Shown here in pieces: positions 1 to 7,599 of a DNA stretch of 64,000 nt. The stretch is from Haloterrigena alkaliphila (lineage in GTDB: Archaea; Halobacteriota; Halobacteria; Halobacteriales; Natrialbaceae). Position 1 is the first letter of the stretch. Each line of letters begins with the position of its first letter. The DNA is taken from the NCBI RefSeq assembly GCF_017352155.2, contig NZ_CP071462.1:62001-126000 (forward strand). Reading direction: 5' to 3'. A program made the translations under genes and the position numbers. Under the pieces are notes generated by a model. It saw only the letters and a program-made list of their open reading frames with translations, made no database searches and had not been told where the DNA came from.

Positions 1-502
1 CCGCCGACTCGAACCCCAACTCTTCGTACTCGCGCCCGCGGCGTTCCTCGAGCGCGGCGATCGCCTCGGGATCCGGGCCCGCGTCGTCGGTGATCCGCGC
101 CCACGAGTTGTGGACCTTGGCGTGACACCACCGACAGAGGTAGACCGTGATCTCGTGGGTGAGTTCCTCGCCGTCGCGCGCGTACGAGAGGTGATGTTCC
201 TCGAGCAGCGGGCGCTCGTCGTCGTGGGCCATGCGCTTCTCCGCGATGCCACAGCGGACGCACTCGCGGTCCCGGTTGCGCGAACGGAAGTGCGGACAGT
301 CGCGCCACTCCCAGTCCGATTCGGGGTCGACGACGGGACACTCGTAGTCGTCTTCGGCGCGCTGGCGGGCGAACTCCGGGTCGTGCTCGTAGTGGTCGAA
401 GGCGTACCGGCACGTTCCCTCGCCGGTGAGGTGGTCGCAGACGCCCGCGAACTCGTAGGGGTCGTCGACGCCGACCGACGTGCCCCGCGGCGTTTTCTCC
501 AT
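1..502 (-). CDS. HNH-like zinc protein, C-terminus cut by window edge
   Basis: An open frame runs from an ATG at 502 to the left edge without a stop (167 residues visible). The visible part has Cys-rich pairs (CVRC at 81-84, CRWC at 123-126), an EEHH block at 101-104 and the run LCRWCHAKVHNSWA (122-135), where CxxCH followed by H looks like the metal-binding end of an HNH nuclease fold. Other Cys/His residues at 22-24, 31, 55 and 69-71 could bind a second metal. Many haloarchaeal proteins of this look have no known target, so nuclease activity is inference. It is divergent from the winged-helix gene that starts at 647. Confidence 0.7.
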   Translation of the reverse strand, partial: MEKTPRGTSVGVDDPYEFAGVCDHLTGEGTCRYAFDHYEHDPEFARQRAEDDYECPVVDPESDWEWRDCPHFRSRNRDRECVRCGIAEKRMAHDDERPLLEEHHLSYARDGEELTHEITVYLCRWCHAKVHNSWARITDDAGPDPEAIAALEERRGREYEELGFESA

Positions 503-646
503 GCGCAGTCAGCGGCCATTCGCACGGCGAGCAATTGAACGTCACGGCTCGGGGGCTTTCTTCTGGACTTCGGTCGATCACTCGGATCGTGGCCCACCAG
601 CGATCCGTCCGATGCGATTTTCGTGTCCGCGTTCGTGGGGACCGGT

Positions 647-1015
647 ATGCTACCGACCGACGACTCGAGCGAGACGCTGCTCGACGCGGACGAGGTTCTC
701 GAGGCCGTCGCCGCCCTCGGCGACCGAGACCGGTTCGAGGTCGCCTACACCCTATACGCGATGGACGCCGAGGCAGCCACGCTCGAGGCCATTGCGGCCG
801 AAACGGAACACTCTGAGACGGACGCGAACGCGAGCATCGGCGCCCTCCGTGACGCCGGCGTCGTCACCGAGCGGATGCCGTGTCTGGTCGACCCGACCGT
901 CGACGGCCCGGAGTACGAACTGACGGAGTTCGGCCGATTGTTGCTCGAGGAGGGCGTGCTCGCACTGTTCGAAGCAGCCGAGCAAGTCGACGAGGTCGAG
1001 TTCGGGGCGCTCTGA
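647..1015 (+). CDS. small winged-helix protein
   Basis: 122 residues. The order of predicted helices and the segment with IAAETEHSETDANASIGALRDAGVV followed by YELTEFGRLLLEEGV reads like a one-domain winged-helix DNA-binding protein: recognition helix, then a beta wing, then a C-terminal helix. I chose the ATG at 647 because a TATA-like GATTTTCGTG lies about 27 bases before it, which suits a leaderless transcript; the in-frame start at 623 would lie on the TATA element. It is likely a local regulator. Target unknown; its neighbours give no clue. Confidence 0.7.
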   Translation: MLPTDDSSETLLDADEVLEAVAALGDRDRFEVAYTLYAMDAEAATLEAIAAETEHSETDANASIGALRDAGVVTERMPCLVDPTVDGPEYELTEFGRLLLEEGVLALFEAAEQVDEVEFGAL

Positions 1016-1091
1016 TCGGTTCGGACCACCGCATCGATTCGGAATGGACACGCGTTTTACGTCCCGCTCGAAACATTTCGGCCGGCAAACG

Positions 1092-1230
1092 GTGGCGCGC
1101 GCTGGCGTCACGCCTGAGCACTGCGAAGGCGTGGCGGCGATTCCGTGCGAGGGATGAGCGAGTGACCGAAGGGAACGAGCGAATCGGCTGGGGAGGGCGT
1201 GGCGATTCCCCGTTGCCACGGTAGCAGAAC
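1092..1230 (+). repeat. intergenic repeat, copy 1 (R1)
   Basis: One of three related elements in the window. It begins GTGGCGCGCGCT, has a core GCGAGGGATGAGCGA, then CGAATCGGCTGGGGAGGG, and ends with GTTGCCAC. The last 25 bases can fold, because GTGGC and GCCAC are complementary. It fills most of the gene-free stretch 1016-1331. No coding sense is evident; the overlapping open frames are shadows. Confidence 0.75.
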
Positions 1231-1331
1231 ACGTCGTTCCGTCACTAGTTCTCTCGCACCTCGTCCCGGTCGACTCTCCGGAGACGCCTCGAGCGAGAAG
1301 ACTTTTGCTACCCGCCTTCCGACTCGAGGGC

Positions 1332-1709
1332 GTGCAGTTGGTTCACGAACCGATTTCGGGCGGCGATTCGACCGACGAACGCGATGACCGACGGGTGCTT
1401 GCGACGGACGTCGACATCGCCGACTCGCTGCTGAGCCAGACCCGCGGCCTGATGTTCCGCCGCTCGATACCCGACGACTACGCGCTGGCCTTCCAATTCG
1501 ATTCCGCGGAGGTCCGCGACGTCCACATGCTGTTCGTCTTCTTCTCGATCGACGCCCTCTGGGTCGCCGACGGCGTCGTTCAGCGCGTCGAACGCCTTCG
1601 CCCGTGGCTGAGTTTCGCCCGCGCGGAGTGCGACCTGCTCGTCGAACTTCCGGCCGGCGCTGCGGACGGCGTCGAATCCGGCGATCGGGTCGTGCTCGAG
1701 GAGGCGTGA
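1332..1709 (+). CDS. DUF192 family protein
   Basis: 125 residues. The core TRGLMFRRSIPDDYALAF, then RDVHMLFVFFSIDALWVADGVV, and the C-terminal LVELPAG...VESGDRV is the DUF192 pattern; these are small beta-rich proteins of unknown biochemical role, often exported in bacteria, but no signal peptide is visible here. I chose the GTG at 1332 because ACTTTTGCTA at 1301-1310 is a TATA-like box at the right distance for a leaderless start. The longer frame from a TTG at 1305 would begin inside that box. Confidence 0.8.
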   Translation: MQLVHEPISGGDSTDERDDRRVLATDVDIADSLLSQTRGLMFRRSIPDDYALAFQFDSAEVRDVHMLFVFFSIDALWVADGVVQRVERLRPWLSFARAECDLLVELPAGAADGVESGDRVVLEEA

Positions 1710-1736
1710 TCTAGAGCCGACGTACTGCTACTCGCA

Positions 1737-1919
1737 TCACTCACCGTCCGTTTCGGTCGTTCGTGCGCCCCGGCGGATCGCGTCTCTGTGCTTCCGGGCT
1801 ATCGGGTGACCGCCGTCGTCGAGCGACGACGTCTCTTCCGACCGGGGAGACGTCTCCTCGACGAGTTGCGCCATCCGTTCGATCACTCGGTCGGGATCGT
1901 CCTCCTCGCGGGTTCCCAT
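1737..1919 (-). CDS. small charged hypothetical protein
   Basis: 60 residues, rich in Glu, Asp and Arg (starts MGTREEDDPDRVIERMAQLVEE), with a predicted N-terminal helix and a disordered rest. It lies 49 bases downstream of hpt on the same strand, so it could be co-transcribed. I do not recognise a family. Support is only the intact frame, the acidic composition and the position between two real genes; a chance frame cannot be excluded. Confidence 0.4.
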   Translation of the reverse strand: MGTREEDDPDRVIERMAQLVEETSPRSEETSSLDDGGHPIARKHRDAIRRGARTTETDGE

Positions 1920-1968
1920 GGTTCCAGTTTCGTCGGAAATCCGGATACCGATTGCGGTACTCGAGTCG

Positions 1969-2547
1969 CTATTCGAACGTCGAGTCGTCGTCCACGACCT
2001 CGAGCGCCCCGTCCCGAACGCGGACGTCGAGCAGGCTCGTCACCTCCCGGGAGACCGCTTCGTGGTCCGCGTCGACGCGTCGGAGCACGACGACGATATC
2101 GACGAGCTCCGCCTCGACGGCCTCGAGGGCCTCGCAGACCGCTTCGATCGTGCCGCCCGAGGAGAGGACGTCGTCGACGAGCACCACCCGATCGCCCGCG
2201 TCGACGCCGTTCAGGAACAGTTCGCTCTCGCCGTAGCTGGTCTCCTGGTGGACGGCGACCTCGTCGGGAAAGCCGTAGGAGCGCTTGCGGACGACGGCCA
2301 TCGGAATCCCCGTCGCCAGCGAGAGTGCGGTGCCGTGATGGATGCCCATGGCCTCGGGCGCGACGAGTTTGTCGACGCCCTCGAGGTCGATTCGCTCGCG
2401 GATGCCGTCGGCGACGGCCTCGAGCACCGCCGGTTCGATCGGCGGTACGCCGTCGGTAACGCCGTGAACGAAGTACTCGTAGCCGTCTCGATCGACGACC
2501 GGGGCCTCGCGGAGCGACCGCGCCAGCGGCTCCAGGGTTGCGTCCAT
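1969..2547 (-). CDS. hpt: hypoxanthine/guanine phosphoribosyltransferase
   Basis: 192 residues, the usual length of the archaeal HGPRTase-like family. It transfers the ribose phosphate of PRPP to hypoxanthine or guanine in purine salvage. The PRPP-binding loop RVVLVDDVLSSGGT is intact, and KLVAPEAMGIHHGTALSLATGIPMAVVRK is the typical base-binding half. I chose the ATG at 2547 (MDATLEPLARS); the frame is open further upstream but that part looks like shadow coding. Substrate preference (hypoxanthine versus adenine) is not certain from sequence alone. Confidence 0.88.
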   Translation of the reverse strand: MDATLEPLARSLREAPVVDRDGYEYFVHGVTDGVPPIEPAVLEAVADGIRERIDLEGVDKLVAPEAMGIHHGTALSLATGIPMAVVRKRSYGFPDEVAVHQETSYGESELFLNGVDAGDRVVLVDDVLSSGGTIEAVCEALEAVEAELVDIVVVLRRVDADHEAVSREVTSLLDVRVRDGALEVVDDDSTFE

Positions 2548-2742
2548 GCTCGAGCGACGGTACCACGGGCGGCTGGAAGGGTGTTCGGATGGACTCGTTC
2601 GGATGTGGGAATTTTCGCTCGAGGCGTCCAGGGGTGGCACTGACCCGTTCCTGTTCCGGGGTGCGGTGCGACGACTTGCGAGCAGATATTGTGACTTTCG
2701 AACAGATCGTCGACTCCGATGAAATTGTGGACGAAGGGAAGC

Positions 2743-2879
2743 GTCCTGCTCTCGTGGCAACGGGGAGGAGCCACTCCCTCCCCAACCGATTCGCTCGCTC
2801 CTTCCGTCACTCGCTCATCCCTCGCGCAGTATCATCGTCCGTCCTCACTACCGTTCGGACGGACGACAGCGCGCGCCAC
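2743..2879 (-). repeat. intergenic repeat, copy 2 (R2)
   Basis: Reverse-oriented relative of the elements at 1092 and 50905. Read on the minus strand it starts GTGGCGCGCGCTGTCG, has GCGCGAGGGATGAGCGAG, CGAATCGGTTGGGGAGGG, and ends CCCCGTTGCCACGAGAGCAG. Length 137 bp against 139 for copy 1. It lies in the gene-free stretch 2548-2996, between the divergent hpt and leuA genes; nothing else is seen there except the leuA promoter. Confidence 0.75.
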
Positions 2880-2960
2880 TGCACGCCGGATGGTTCGGAT
2901 CGGTACGCGATGGAGGGCCCGTCTATTGCCGTCAATCGTCCTCGTAATCGGGGACCGGCG

Positions 2961-2972
2961 GATTTAAGTCAG
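2961..2972 (+). promoter_or_regulatory. TATA-like box of leuA transcript
   Basis: GATTTAAGTC is a haloarchaeal TATA-like element. It lies about 30 bases before the ATG at 2997, so the transcript should begin near that ATG and not at the annotated GTG start of the synthase at 3037. This is what makes the short upstream frame worth noting. Confidence 0.5.
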
Positions 2973-2996
2973 CGTGTTGCGATAGCATCGCATACC

Positions 2997-3053
2997 ATGT
3001 CCGAGGATAGAGGAAGTCGGGGCAACCCGGCTGGGCGTGAAATTCTCCGATGA
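2997..3053 (+). other. 18-codon upstream open frame before leuA
   Basis: ATG at 2997, stop TGA at 3051-3053, product MSEDRGSRGNPAGREILR. It begins where the TATA-like box predicts transcription to start and overlaps the first codons of the synthase in another frame. The last residues include Ile-Leu, and the downstream gene makes a branched-chain precursor. Whether it is translated is unknown; an open frame this short is not rare in GC-rich DNA. Confidence 0.35.
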
Positions 3054-4611
3054 ACCGACTGCAACTACCGATTCGCTTCTACCTGTGACTCACTCCGCCG
3101 CCGATACGATCGCCCCCGACCGTACAGTGCGCCTTCTCGATACGACGCTTCGCGACGGCGAACAAGCCCCGGGCGTCTCCCTGACGCCCGACGAGAAAGT
3201 CGACATCGCCCGCGCGTTAGAGCGGGCGGGCGTCGCCGTCATCGAGGCGGGTAGTGCCTGTACCGGCGCGGGCGAGCGACAGGCCATCTCGCGGGTGACC
3301 GACCTCGACCTCGAGGCCCGCGTTACGAGCTTCTGCCGCGGAATGGAAGCCGACGTCGACCTCGCGCTCGACTGTGACGTCGACGGCGTCCACATCGTCG
3401 TCCCCGCAAGCGACCGCCACGTCGAGGGCAAGGTCGGCACCTCCCGCGAGGACAACCTCGAGAAGACGGCCGAACTCGTCGCCTACGCGAAGGCCCACGA
3501 CCTCTGGGTCGAGGTCATCGGCGAGGACGGCTCGCGGGCCGACCTCGACTACCTCGAGGAGCTGATGGCGACGGCCGTCGACGCCGGCGCCGATCGGATC
3601 TGCTTCGCCGACACCGTCGGCCACACCGGACCCGAGCGCACCGCCGAGGCGGTCTCGCGGCTCACCGACGTCGGCCCGGTCAGCGCCCACACCCACGACG
3701 ATCTGGGGCTGGGCGTCGCGAACGCGCTGTCGGCCGTCTCGGCCGGCGCCGACCTCGTCCACTGTACCGTCAACGGGCTCGGCGAGCGCGCCGGCAACGT
3801 CGCGCTCGAGGAGGTCGCGATCGCGCTCTCGCACGTCTACGACGTCGAGACCCTCGAACTCGAGGAACTGTACGATCTCGCCCAAACCGTCTCCCGGGCG
3901 ACGGGCGTTCAGCTCCCGCCGAACAAGGCCGTCATCGGCGAGAACGCGTTCACCCACGAGAGCGGCATCCACACCGACGGGACGCTCAAGGACGACAAGA
4001 TGTACGAGCCGTACCCGCCCGAGACGGTCGGTCGCGAACGGCGACTCGCGCTCGGCAAGCACACCGGTCGCGCGGGCGTCGAGGCAACCCTCGAGGAACA
4101 CGACGTCGCGGCCGACGACGACGAGATCGCCGAGATCGCCACTCGAGTGACGGAACTCGGCGACCGCGGCCGTCGGGTCACCGACGCCGACCTGCTGGCC
4201 ATCGCCGAGGACGTCACCGGCGACGACCGCGAGCGCGTCGTCGACTTACTCGACCTCTCCGCGACCAGCGGCGGACCCGTCCCGACGGCCAGCGTCCGAC
4301 TCGCCGTCGGCGGCGAGGAACGCGTCGCCAGCGGGACCGGATCCGGCCCCGTCGACGCCGCCGTCTCCGCCGTCCGCGAGGCGCTGGGCTCGATGGCAGA
4401 CGCCGAACTCGAGTCCTATCACGTCGACGCGGTAACGGGTGGTACGGACGCGGTCGTCACCGTCGAAGTGACGATGGTCCGCAACGACCGGTCGGTCACC
4501 GTCGCCCGCAGCGAGGCCGACATCACGCGGGCCAGCGTCGAGGCGATGGTCGACGCCCTCGATCGACTGCTCGCAGCCGACCAGCAGCCCCTGACGCCGG
4601 CGGACGACTGA
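3037..4611 (+). CDS. leuA: 2-isopropylmalate synthase / citramalate synthase family
   Basis: 524 residues. N-terminal TIM barrel: RLLDTTLRDGEQAPGVSLT carries the catalytic Arg-Asp and metal site, HTHDDLGLGVANALSA the second metal site, and VNGLGERAGN and HESGIHTDG are family signatures. The C-terminal 120 residues (from about 390) match the LeuA allosteric domain. The enzyme condenses acetyl-CoA with 2-oxoisovalerate (leucine route) or pyruvate (citramalate route to isoleucine); sequence reading alone does not separate the two. Starts at GTG 3037 or GTG 3085 are both possible; conserved sequence begins only around residue 29. Confidence 0.88.
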   Translation: MKFSDEPTATTDSLLPVTHSAADTIAPDRTVRLLDTTLRDGEQAPGVSLTPDEKVDIARALERAGVAVIEAGSACTGAGERQAISRVTDLDLEARVTSFCRGMEADVDLALDCDVDGVHIVVPASDRHVEGKVGTSREDNLEKTAELVAYAKAHDLWVEVIGEDGSRADLDYLEELMATAVDAGADRICFADTVGHTGPERTAEAVSRLTDVGPVSAHTHDDLGLGVANALSAVSAGADLVHCTVNGLGERAGNVALEEVAIALSHVYDVETLELEELYDLAQTVSRATGVQLPPNKAVIGENAFTHESGIHTDGTLKDDKMYEPYPPETVGRERRLALGKHTGRAGVEATLEEHDVAADDDEIAEIATRVTELGDRGRRVTDADLLAIAEDVTGDDRERVVDLLDLSATSGGPVPTASVRLAVGGEERVASGTGSGPVDAAVSAVREALGSMADAELESYHVDAVTGGTDAVVTVEVTMVRNDRSVTVARSEADITRASVEAMVDALDRLLAADQQPLTPADD

Positions 4612-4648
4612 TCGATACCGTCCCCGCTTTCCTTTCTCACCCGGTCAC

Positions 4649-4846
4649 CTAGTGGAACGGGTGCCGGCTGACGACGTTCCAGGGGTCGAGCAGGTAGACG
4701 CCGGCGAGAAACAGTGCGAGGACGACGACGAACAGTCGGATAATTCCGCCGAGGGTCGACGGAATCCCCGGCTCGATCGTGATCGCCATCACCGCCGCGA
4801 CCGAGATCCAGAGGCTTCCGACGATGAGCCGCTGACGAATGTTCAT
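4649..4846 (-). CDS. small two-helix membrane protein
   Basis: 65 residues with two hydrophobic helices (about 8-24 and 33-53) joined by a short GIPSTLGG loop; the C-terminus is DPWNVVSRHPFH. It resembles small haloarchaeal membrane proteins of unknown function. It lies 69 bases downstream of the ferredoxin gene on the same strand, so it could be co-transcribed and be a membrane partner; that is inference. Confidence 0.7.
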   Translation of the reverse strand: MNIRQRLIVGSLWISVAAVMAITIEPGIPSTLGGIIRLFVVVLALFLAGVYLLDPWNVVSRHPFH

Positions 4847-4915
4847 ACGCAGACGTTCGGGGCCGTCGTAATGAACCCGACGAGTCCGGTCGCCGACCCG
4901 AGTCTCCGAGTGAGA

Positions 4916-6646
4916 TCAGAAGAAGGGGTCGACGGTTCCGTCGTCGACGACGTTCTTGCGATTGTCGGTCATTCCGACGTCCTCGTAGGCCACCGGGCCC
5001 TCGACCTGATGGGCCTCCGGTCCGGGCTGGTCGCCGAGATAGACGACGTTCGGATCCGTCCCGATATCCTCGAGGAGCTTGTACGACGACTCCGGATCGC
5101 CGGCGAAGTCGACGAGCCGCTCCTGGGCGAGCTCCTCGCTCGGTCCCTCGAACTCGCCGCCGTCTTCTTGAACGAACGACCCGGTCTCGGTCTCGTTCCC
5201 GCCGTCGGTCTCGTTGCCCCCGCCGGAGCCCTCACCGCCACCGGTGTCTCCGCCCCCGCTACCGCTTTCCTCGCCATCGCCGCTCTCCTCGGGCTCCTCG
5301 GCGAGGTCCAGTTCGACGAGGAGCTCCTGGCTTGTCGTGTCGAGGCCGTGGTCCTCGAGGATGCTCACGATGTTGAGAGCGGTGTCCTCCTGCTGCGCGA
5401 GGGAGCTGTTCTCCCGGCCCTCGGGTTCGCCCTCCTCGCCGAGAATGGCGATCGCGAGCAGCACCGCCACCAGGTCCTCGTCGAGATCCTCGACGGCGTC
5501 GACGATGGATTCGAGGTCCGAGCCCGCGCCCTGCAGTGATTCCTGGAGGCCCTCCGGATCCGGGAGGTCGCTGGCCAGTCGGACGAGCGATCGGCTCTTG
5601 GCGGTGTTCGAGAGGTACCGCTGCGGATCGCTGTTCTCGTCGTTCATGTCGCCGAACTGAATCACTTCCGGCGGACAGGCGTCCTCGCAGGCGGTCCGAC
5701 CGATCAGCTCCTCGCCCTGCTGGCCGTCCTGACGCGTCGGACAGAACGTACACTTCTCCATGACGCCCCGGGGTCCGCGGGAACTGACCGGACGGCCGCG
5801 CTCGTCGTAGACGTGGTCCGACTCGAGTTCGTCGGCCGGCACCGACGGTTCCTCCCACTGGAAGTAGTTGACGCCGTACGGGCAGGCGACCTGACAGTAC
5901 CGGCAGCCGATACAGACGTTGTAGTCGGTCAGGACGAGCCCGTCCGAGTCCCGGGTGTGACGGGCCGTCGTCGGACACACCTTCTCGCAGGGCGCGTCGG
6001 TGCAGTGTTGACACGGTCGAATGAGACGGTTGGGCGAGTCGTCCGCCTCGGACGTCTCGTCCTCGTAATCGAGGATGTACATCCAGTTGGCGCCCTGATT
6101 CCAGTTGTGCTCCTCGTTGCAAGCGACGACGCAGGAGAGACAACCGTCGCAGTGCTCGAGGTCGAGGGCCATTCCCCATTGCGTCCCCTCGTCGCCGCCC
6201 TCGTCGGATTCCTCGGACGCCTCGGCGAAAGACGGCTCCGGATCGTCGCTATTGGCGGCTTTCGTCCCCCAGGCGCCGAGCCCCACGGCCCCCGCGCCGG
6301 CGCTCATCTTCTTCATCACCTCCCGGCGCGAATCCCCGTCCATGCCGACCTGGGAGAGCGCACCCTCGAACCGACTCCGCTCTCCAGCGGATTCGAACGC
6401 GTCGGCCATCGGCAACCCTTCCTCGTCGAACTCGTCGCCGAACTCCTCGGCGATGGCCTCGTGATACCGGTCGTAGAACGCCTCCTCCGAGAGTTCCCCC
6501 TCGGTGACGCGCATGGCGTCTTCGGCCATCTGCATGCCCAGTTCCGAATCGTACTCGGACTCCTCGAGCCCCGCCTCGAGTTCGTCCTGCCACGCTTCCC
6601 CGAGCGGATGGAACGCGTCGTCGCCATCCTCGCGGTCGAAGTTCAC
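4916..6646 (-). CDS. Tat-exported-type 4Fe-4S ferredoxin, DmsB/PsrB-like
   Basis: 576 residues. Four Cys clusters: CDGCLSCVVAC (166-176), CQHCTDAPCEKVC, CIGCRYCQVAC and CTFC...CEDAC, as in the electron-transfer subunit of molybdopterin oxidoreductases and polysulfide-reductase-like complexes. A Tat-like SRREVMKK plus Gly/Ala-rich stretch sits at 106-127 behind a 105-residue acidic extension, not at the N-terminus. A Gly/Ser/Asn-rich linker is near 455-485. Start is GTG 6646, with GGAG five bases upstream. No catalytic or NrfD-like membrane subunit is next to it, so its partners must be elsewhere. Function as an electron carrier is inferred from the family. Confidence 0.8.
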   Translation of the reverse strand: MNFDREDGDDAFHPLGEAWQDELEAGLEESEYDSELGMQMAEDAMRVTEGELSEEAFYDRYHEAIAEEFGDEFDEEGLPMADAFESAGERSRFEGALSQVGMDGDSRREVMKKMSAGAGAVGLGAWGTKAANSDDPEPSFAEASEESDEGGDEGTQWGMALDLEHCDGCLSCVVACNEEHNWNQGANWMYILDYEDETSEADDSPNRLIRPCQHCTDAPCEKVCPTTARHTRDSDGLVLTDYNVCIGCRYCQVACPYGVNYFQWEEPSVPADELESDHVYDERGRPVSSRGPRGVMEKCTFCPTRQDGQQGEELIGRTACEDACPPEVIQFGDMNDENSDPQRYLSNTAKSRSLVRLASDLPDPEGLQESLQGAGSDLESIVDAVEDLDEDLVAVLLAIAILGEEGEPEGRENSSLAQQEDTALNIVSILEDHGLDTTSQELLVELDLAEEPEESGDGEESGSGGGDTGGGEGSGGGNETDGGNETETGSFVQEDGGEFEGPSEELAQERLVDFAGDPESSYKLLEDIGTDPNVVYLGDQPGPEAHQVEGPVAYEDVGMTDNRKNVVDDGTVDPFF

Positions 6647-6693
6647 CGCTCCTCACCCCGGGCTACGGCGAACTGATTGCGGTCGGCCACCAT
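6643..6693 (-). other. 16-codon upstream open frame overlapping the ferredoxin start
   Basis: ATG at 6693, product MVADRNQFAVARGEER, with its TGA overlapping the GTG start of the ferredoxin gene as GTGA, the arrangement typical of translational coupling. An AT-rich promoter-like stretch (GATAATGGTACTAGTTAAC on the minus strand) lies just upstream. Translation of the frame is not shown. Confidence 0.35.
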
Positions 6694-6928
6694 TGTTAAC
6701 TAGTACCATTATCTGTTCACTCCGTCCTCGATAAACAGCATGCTTGCGAGTGACACACAGTTGGTTGCGTGCGCTCGAGGACCGCTCACAGCGGAGTCCA
6801 GTACTCGGGCGGTGTGTTCGGTCGAGACGGTCGGCCGTCCGGTCTGGGGATGGATAGGGCGGCGATAGCGGACAGCGACTCGAGGGCACGCTCCGCGCCG
6901 TTCGTTAGAAATTGTCGTCGGAAAACAG
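6694..6928. other. gene-free stretch with ferredoxin promoter
   Basis: Between the ferredoxin gene and the tRNA-Ser tail element. Several overlapping frames are open on both strands but none has a haloarchaeal protein look or a supporting promoter. The part nearest 6694 is AT-rich and should hold the ferredoxin promoter; in the rest I see nothing. Confidence 0.5.
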
Positions 6929-7081
6929 GCCGAGAGGGAGATTTGAACCACGGTCGGACGGTCTCGCTCACTTCGTTCGCGAGCGTGCGACCTCCCTGGT
7001 TCAAATCTCCCGGAGTCGTTTCACGGCAACGGATCGACTCGCGGCGCCACGCGCCGCTCGTCGGGAGTAGTTGCCGTGAAA
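6929..7081 (-). repeat. tRNA-Ser tail element with copy of tRNA 3' end
   Basis: Read from the tRNA outward: a 12-bp inverted repeat (7070-7081 with 7019-7030, arms TTTCACGGCAAC on the plus strand) enclosing a smaller GCGGCGC/GCGCCGC hairpin; seven bases; then a 15-bp inverted repeat (6997-7011 with 6936-6950), whose arms contain T-arm sequence GGTTCAAATC; then, sharing its last arm, an exact 20-nt copy of the tRNA 3' end (6929-6948 equals 7084-7103). The same layout follows tRNA-Leu. It resembles a tRNA-targeting insertion with its att copy, but no integrase is present. Confidence 0.75.
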
Positions 7082-7082
7082 G

Positions 7083-7167
7083 CGCCGAGAGGGAGATTTG
7101 AACTCCCGAGTCCGTGAGGACAGTAGATTTCGAATCTACCGCCTTGGCCGGGCTAGGCTATCTCGGC
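7083..7167 (-). tRNA. tRNA-Ser(CGA)
   Basis: 85 nt including a G discriminator base. Acceptor arms GCCGAGA and TCTCGGC pair fully; the anticodon stem GTAGA/TCTAC encloses loop TTCGAAA, anticodon CGA. The long variable arm (TGTCCTCACGGACTCGGGA region) is that of a class II tRNA, and the T-arm is GGGAGTTCAAATCTCCC. No intron and no encoded CCA are seen. It reads UCG codons. Confidence 0.95.
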
Positions 7168-7275
7168 TCATCCGTATCTATCGGGGAGACGTTTTTACCC
7201 GTTTCGATTTTCGCGCTCCGTGCGGATTCGTCTCGAGCGACGATCGCCATTGGACGACCGACCACACCGACGCGC

Positions 7276-7473
7276 TCACTGGAGGATATCGCCGACGCGT
7301 CGCGGTTCCCCCTGGAGGTTCGGCTGTTCGGCGACGATCTTGAGCACCTCGTGATCGGTCACGTCGTAGTAGGACTTCTCCGTCGCCTCTTCGATGAGGT
7401 CTCGCTCGAGGCGGAACTCCGTTCCTTCGTACACGACGTCGATCCCCTCTTCGTCGAACGCGAGCGTCGTCAT
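7276..7473 (-). CDS. small conserved haloarchaeal protein (DUF5800-like)
   Basis: 65 residues: MTTLAFDEEGIDVVYEGTEF..., then a helical ERDLIEEATEKSYYDVTDHEVLKIVAE and a C-terminal RVGDIL. From memory this matches the haloarchaeal DUF5800 family; function unknown. A TATA-like CTTTTACTCC on the minus strand at 7496-7505 lies 27 bases before the ATG, so it is probably leaderless and monocistronic. Confidence 0.72.
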   Translation of the reverse strand: MTTLAFDEEGIDVVYEGTEFRLERDLIEEATEKSYYDVTDHEVLKIVAEQPNLQGEPRRVGDILQ

Positions 7474-7599
7474 GGGCGGCTCTACGCGGTGGGGGAGTAA
7501 AAGGAAGGCGACCGAGCGGCCGGCGGCGTCCGACGGGCGTCTGACGCGAGGCTGACGACGCGCGAGGTTTATTAGTGGATGACTCCTTTGGGCTGAAAC

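Noticed and set aside
2211-2810. Minus-strand frame overlapping hpt and repeat R2
   Set aside because: Different phase from hpt and Arg/Ser-rich; a shadow.
6653-6951. Overlapping minus-strand frames between ferredoxin and tRNA-Ser
   Set aside because: Two phases overlap each other; no haloarchaeal composition, no promoter at their starts.
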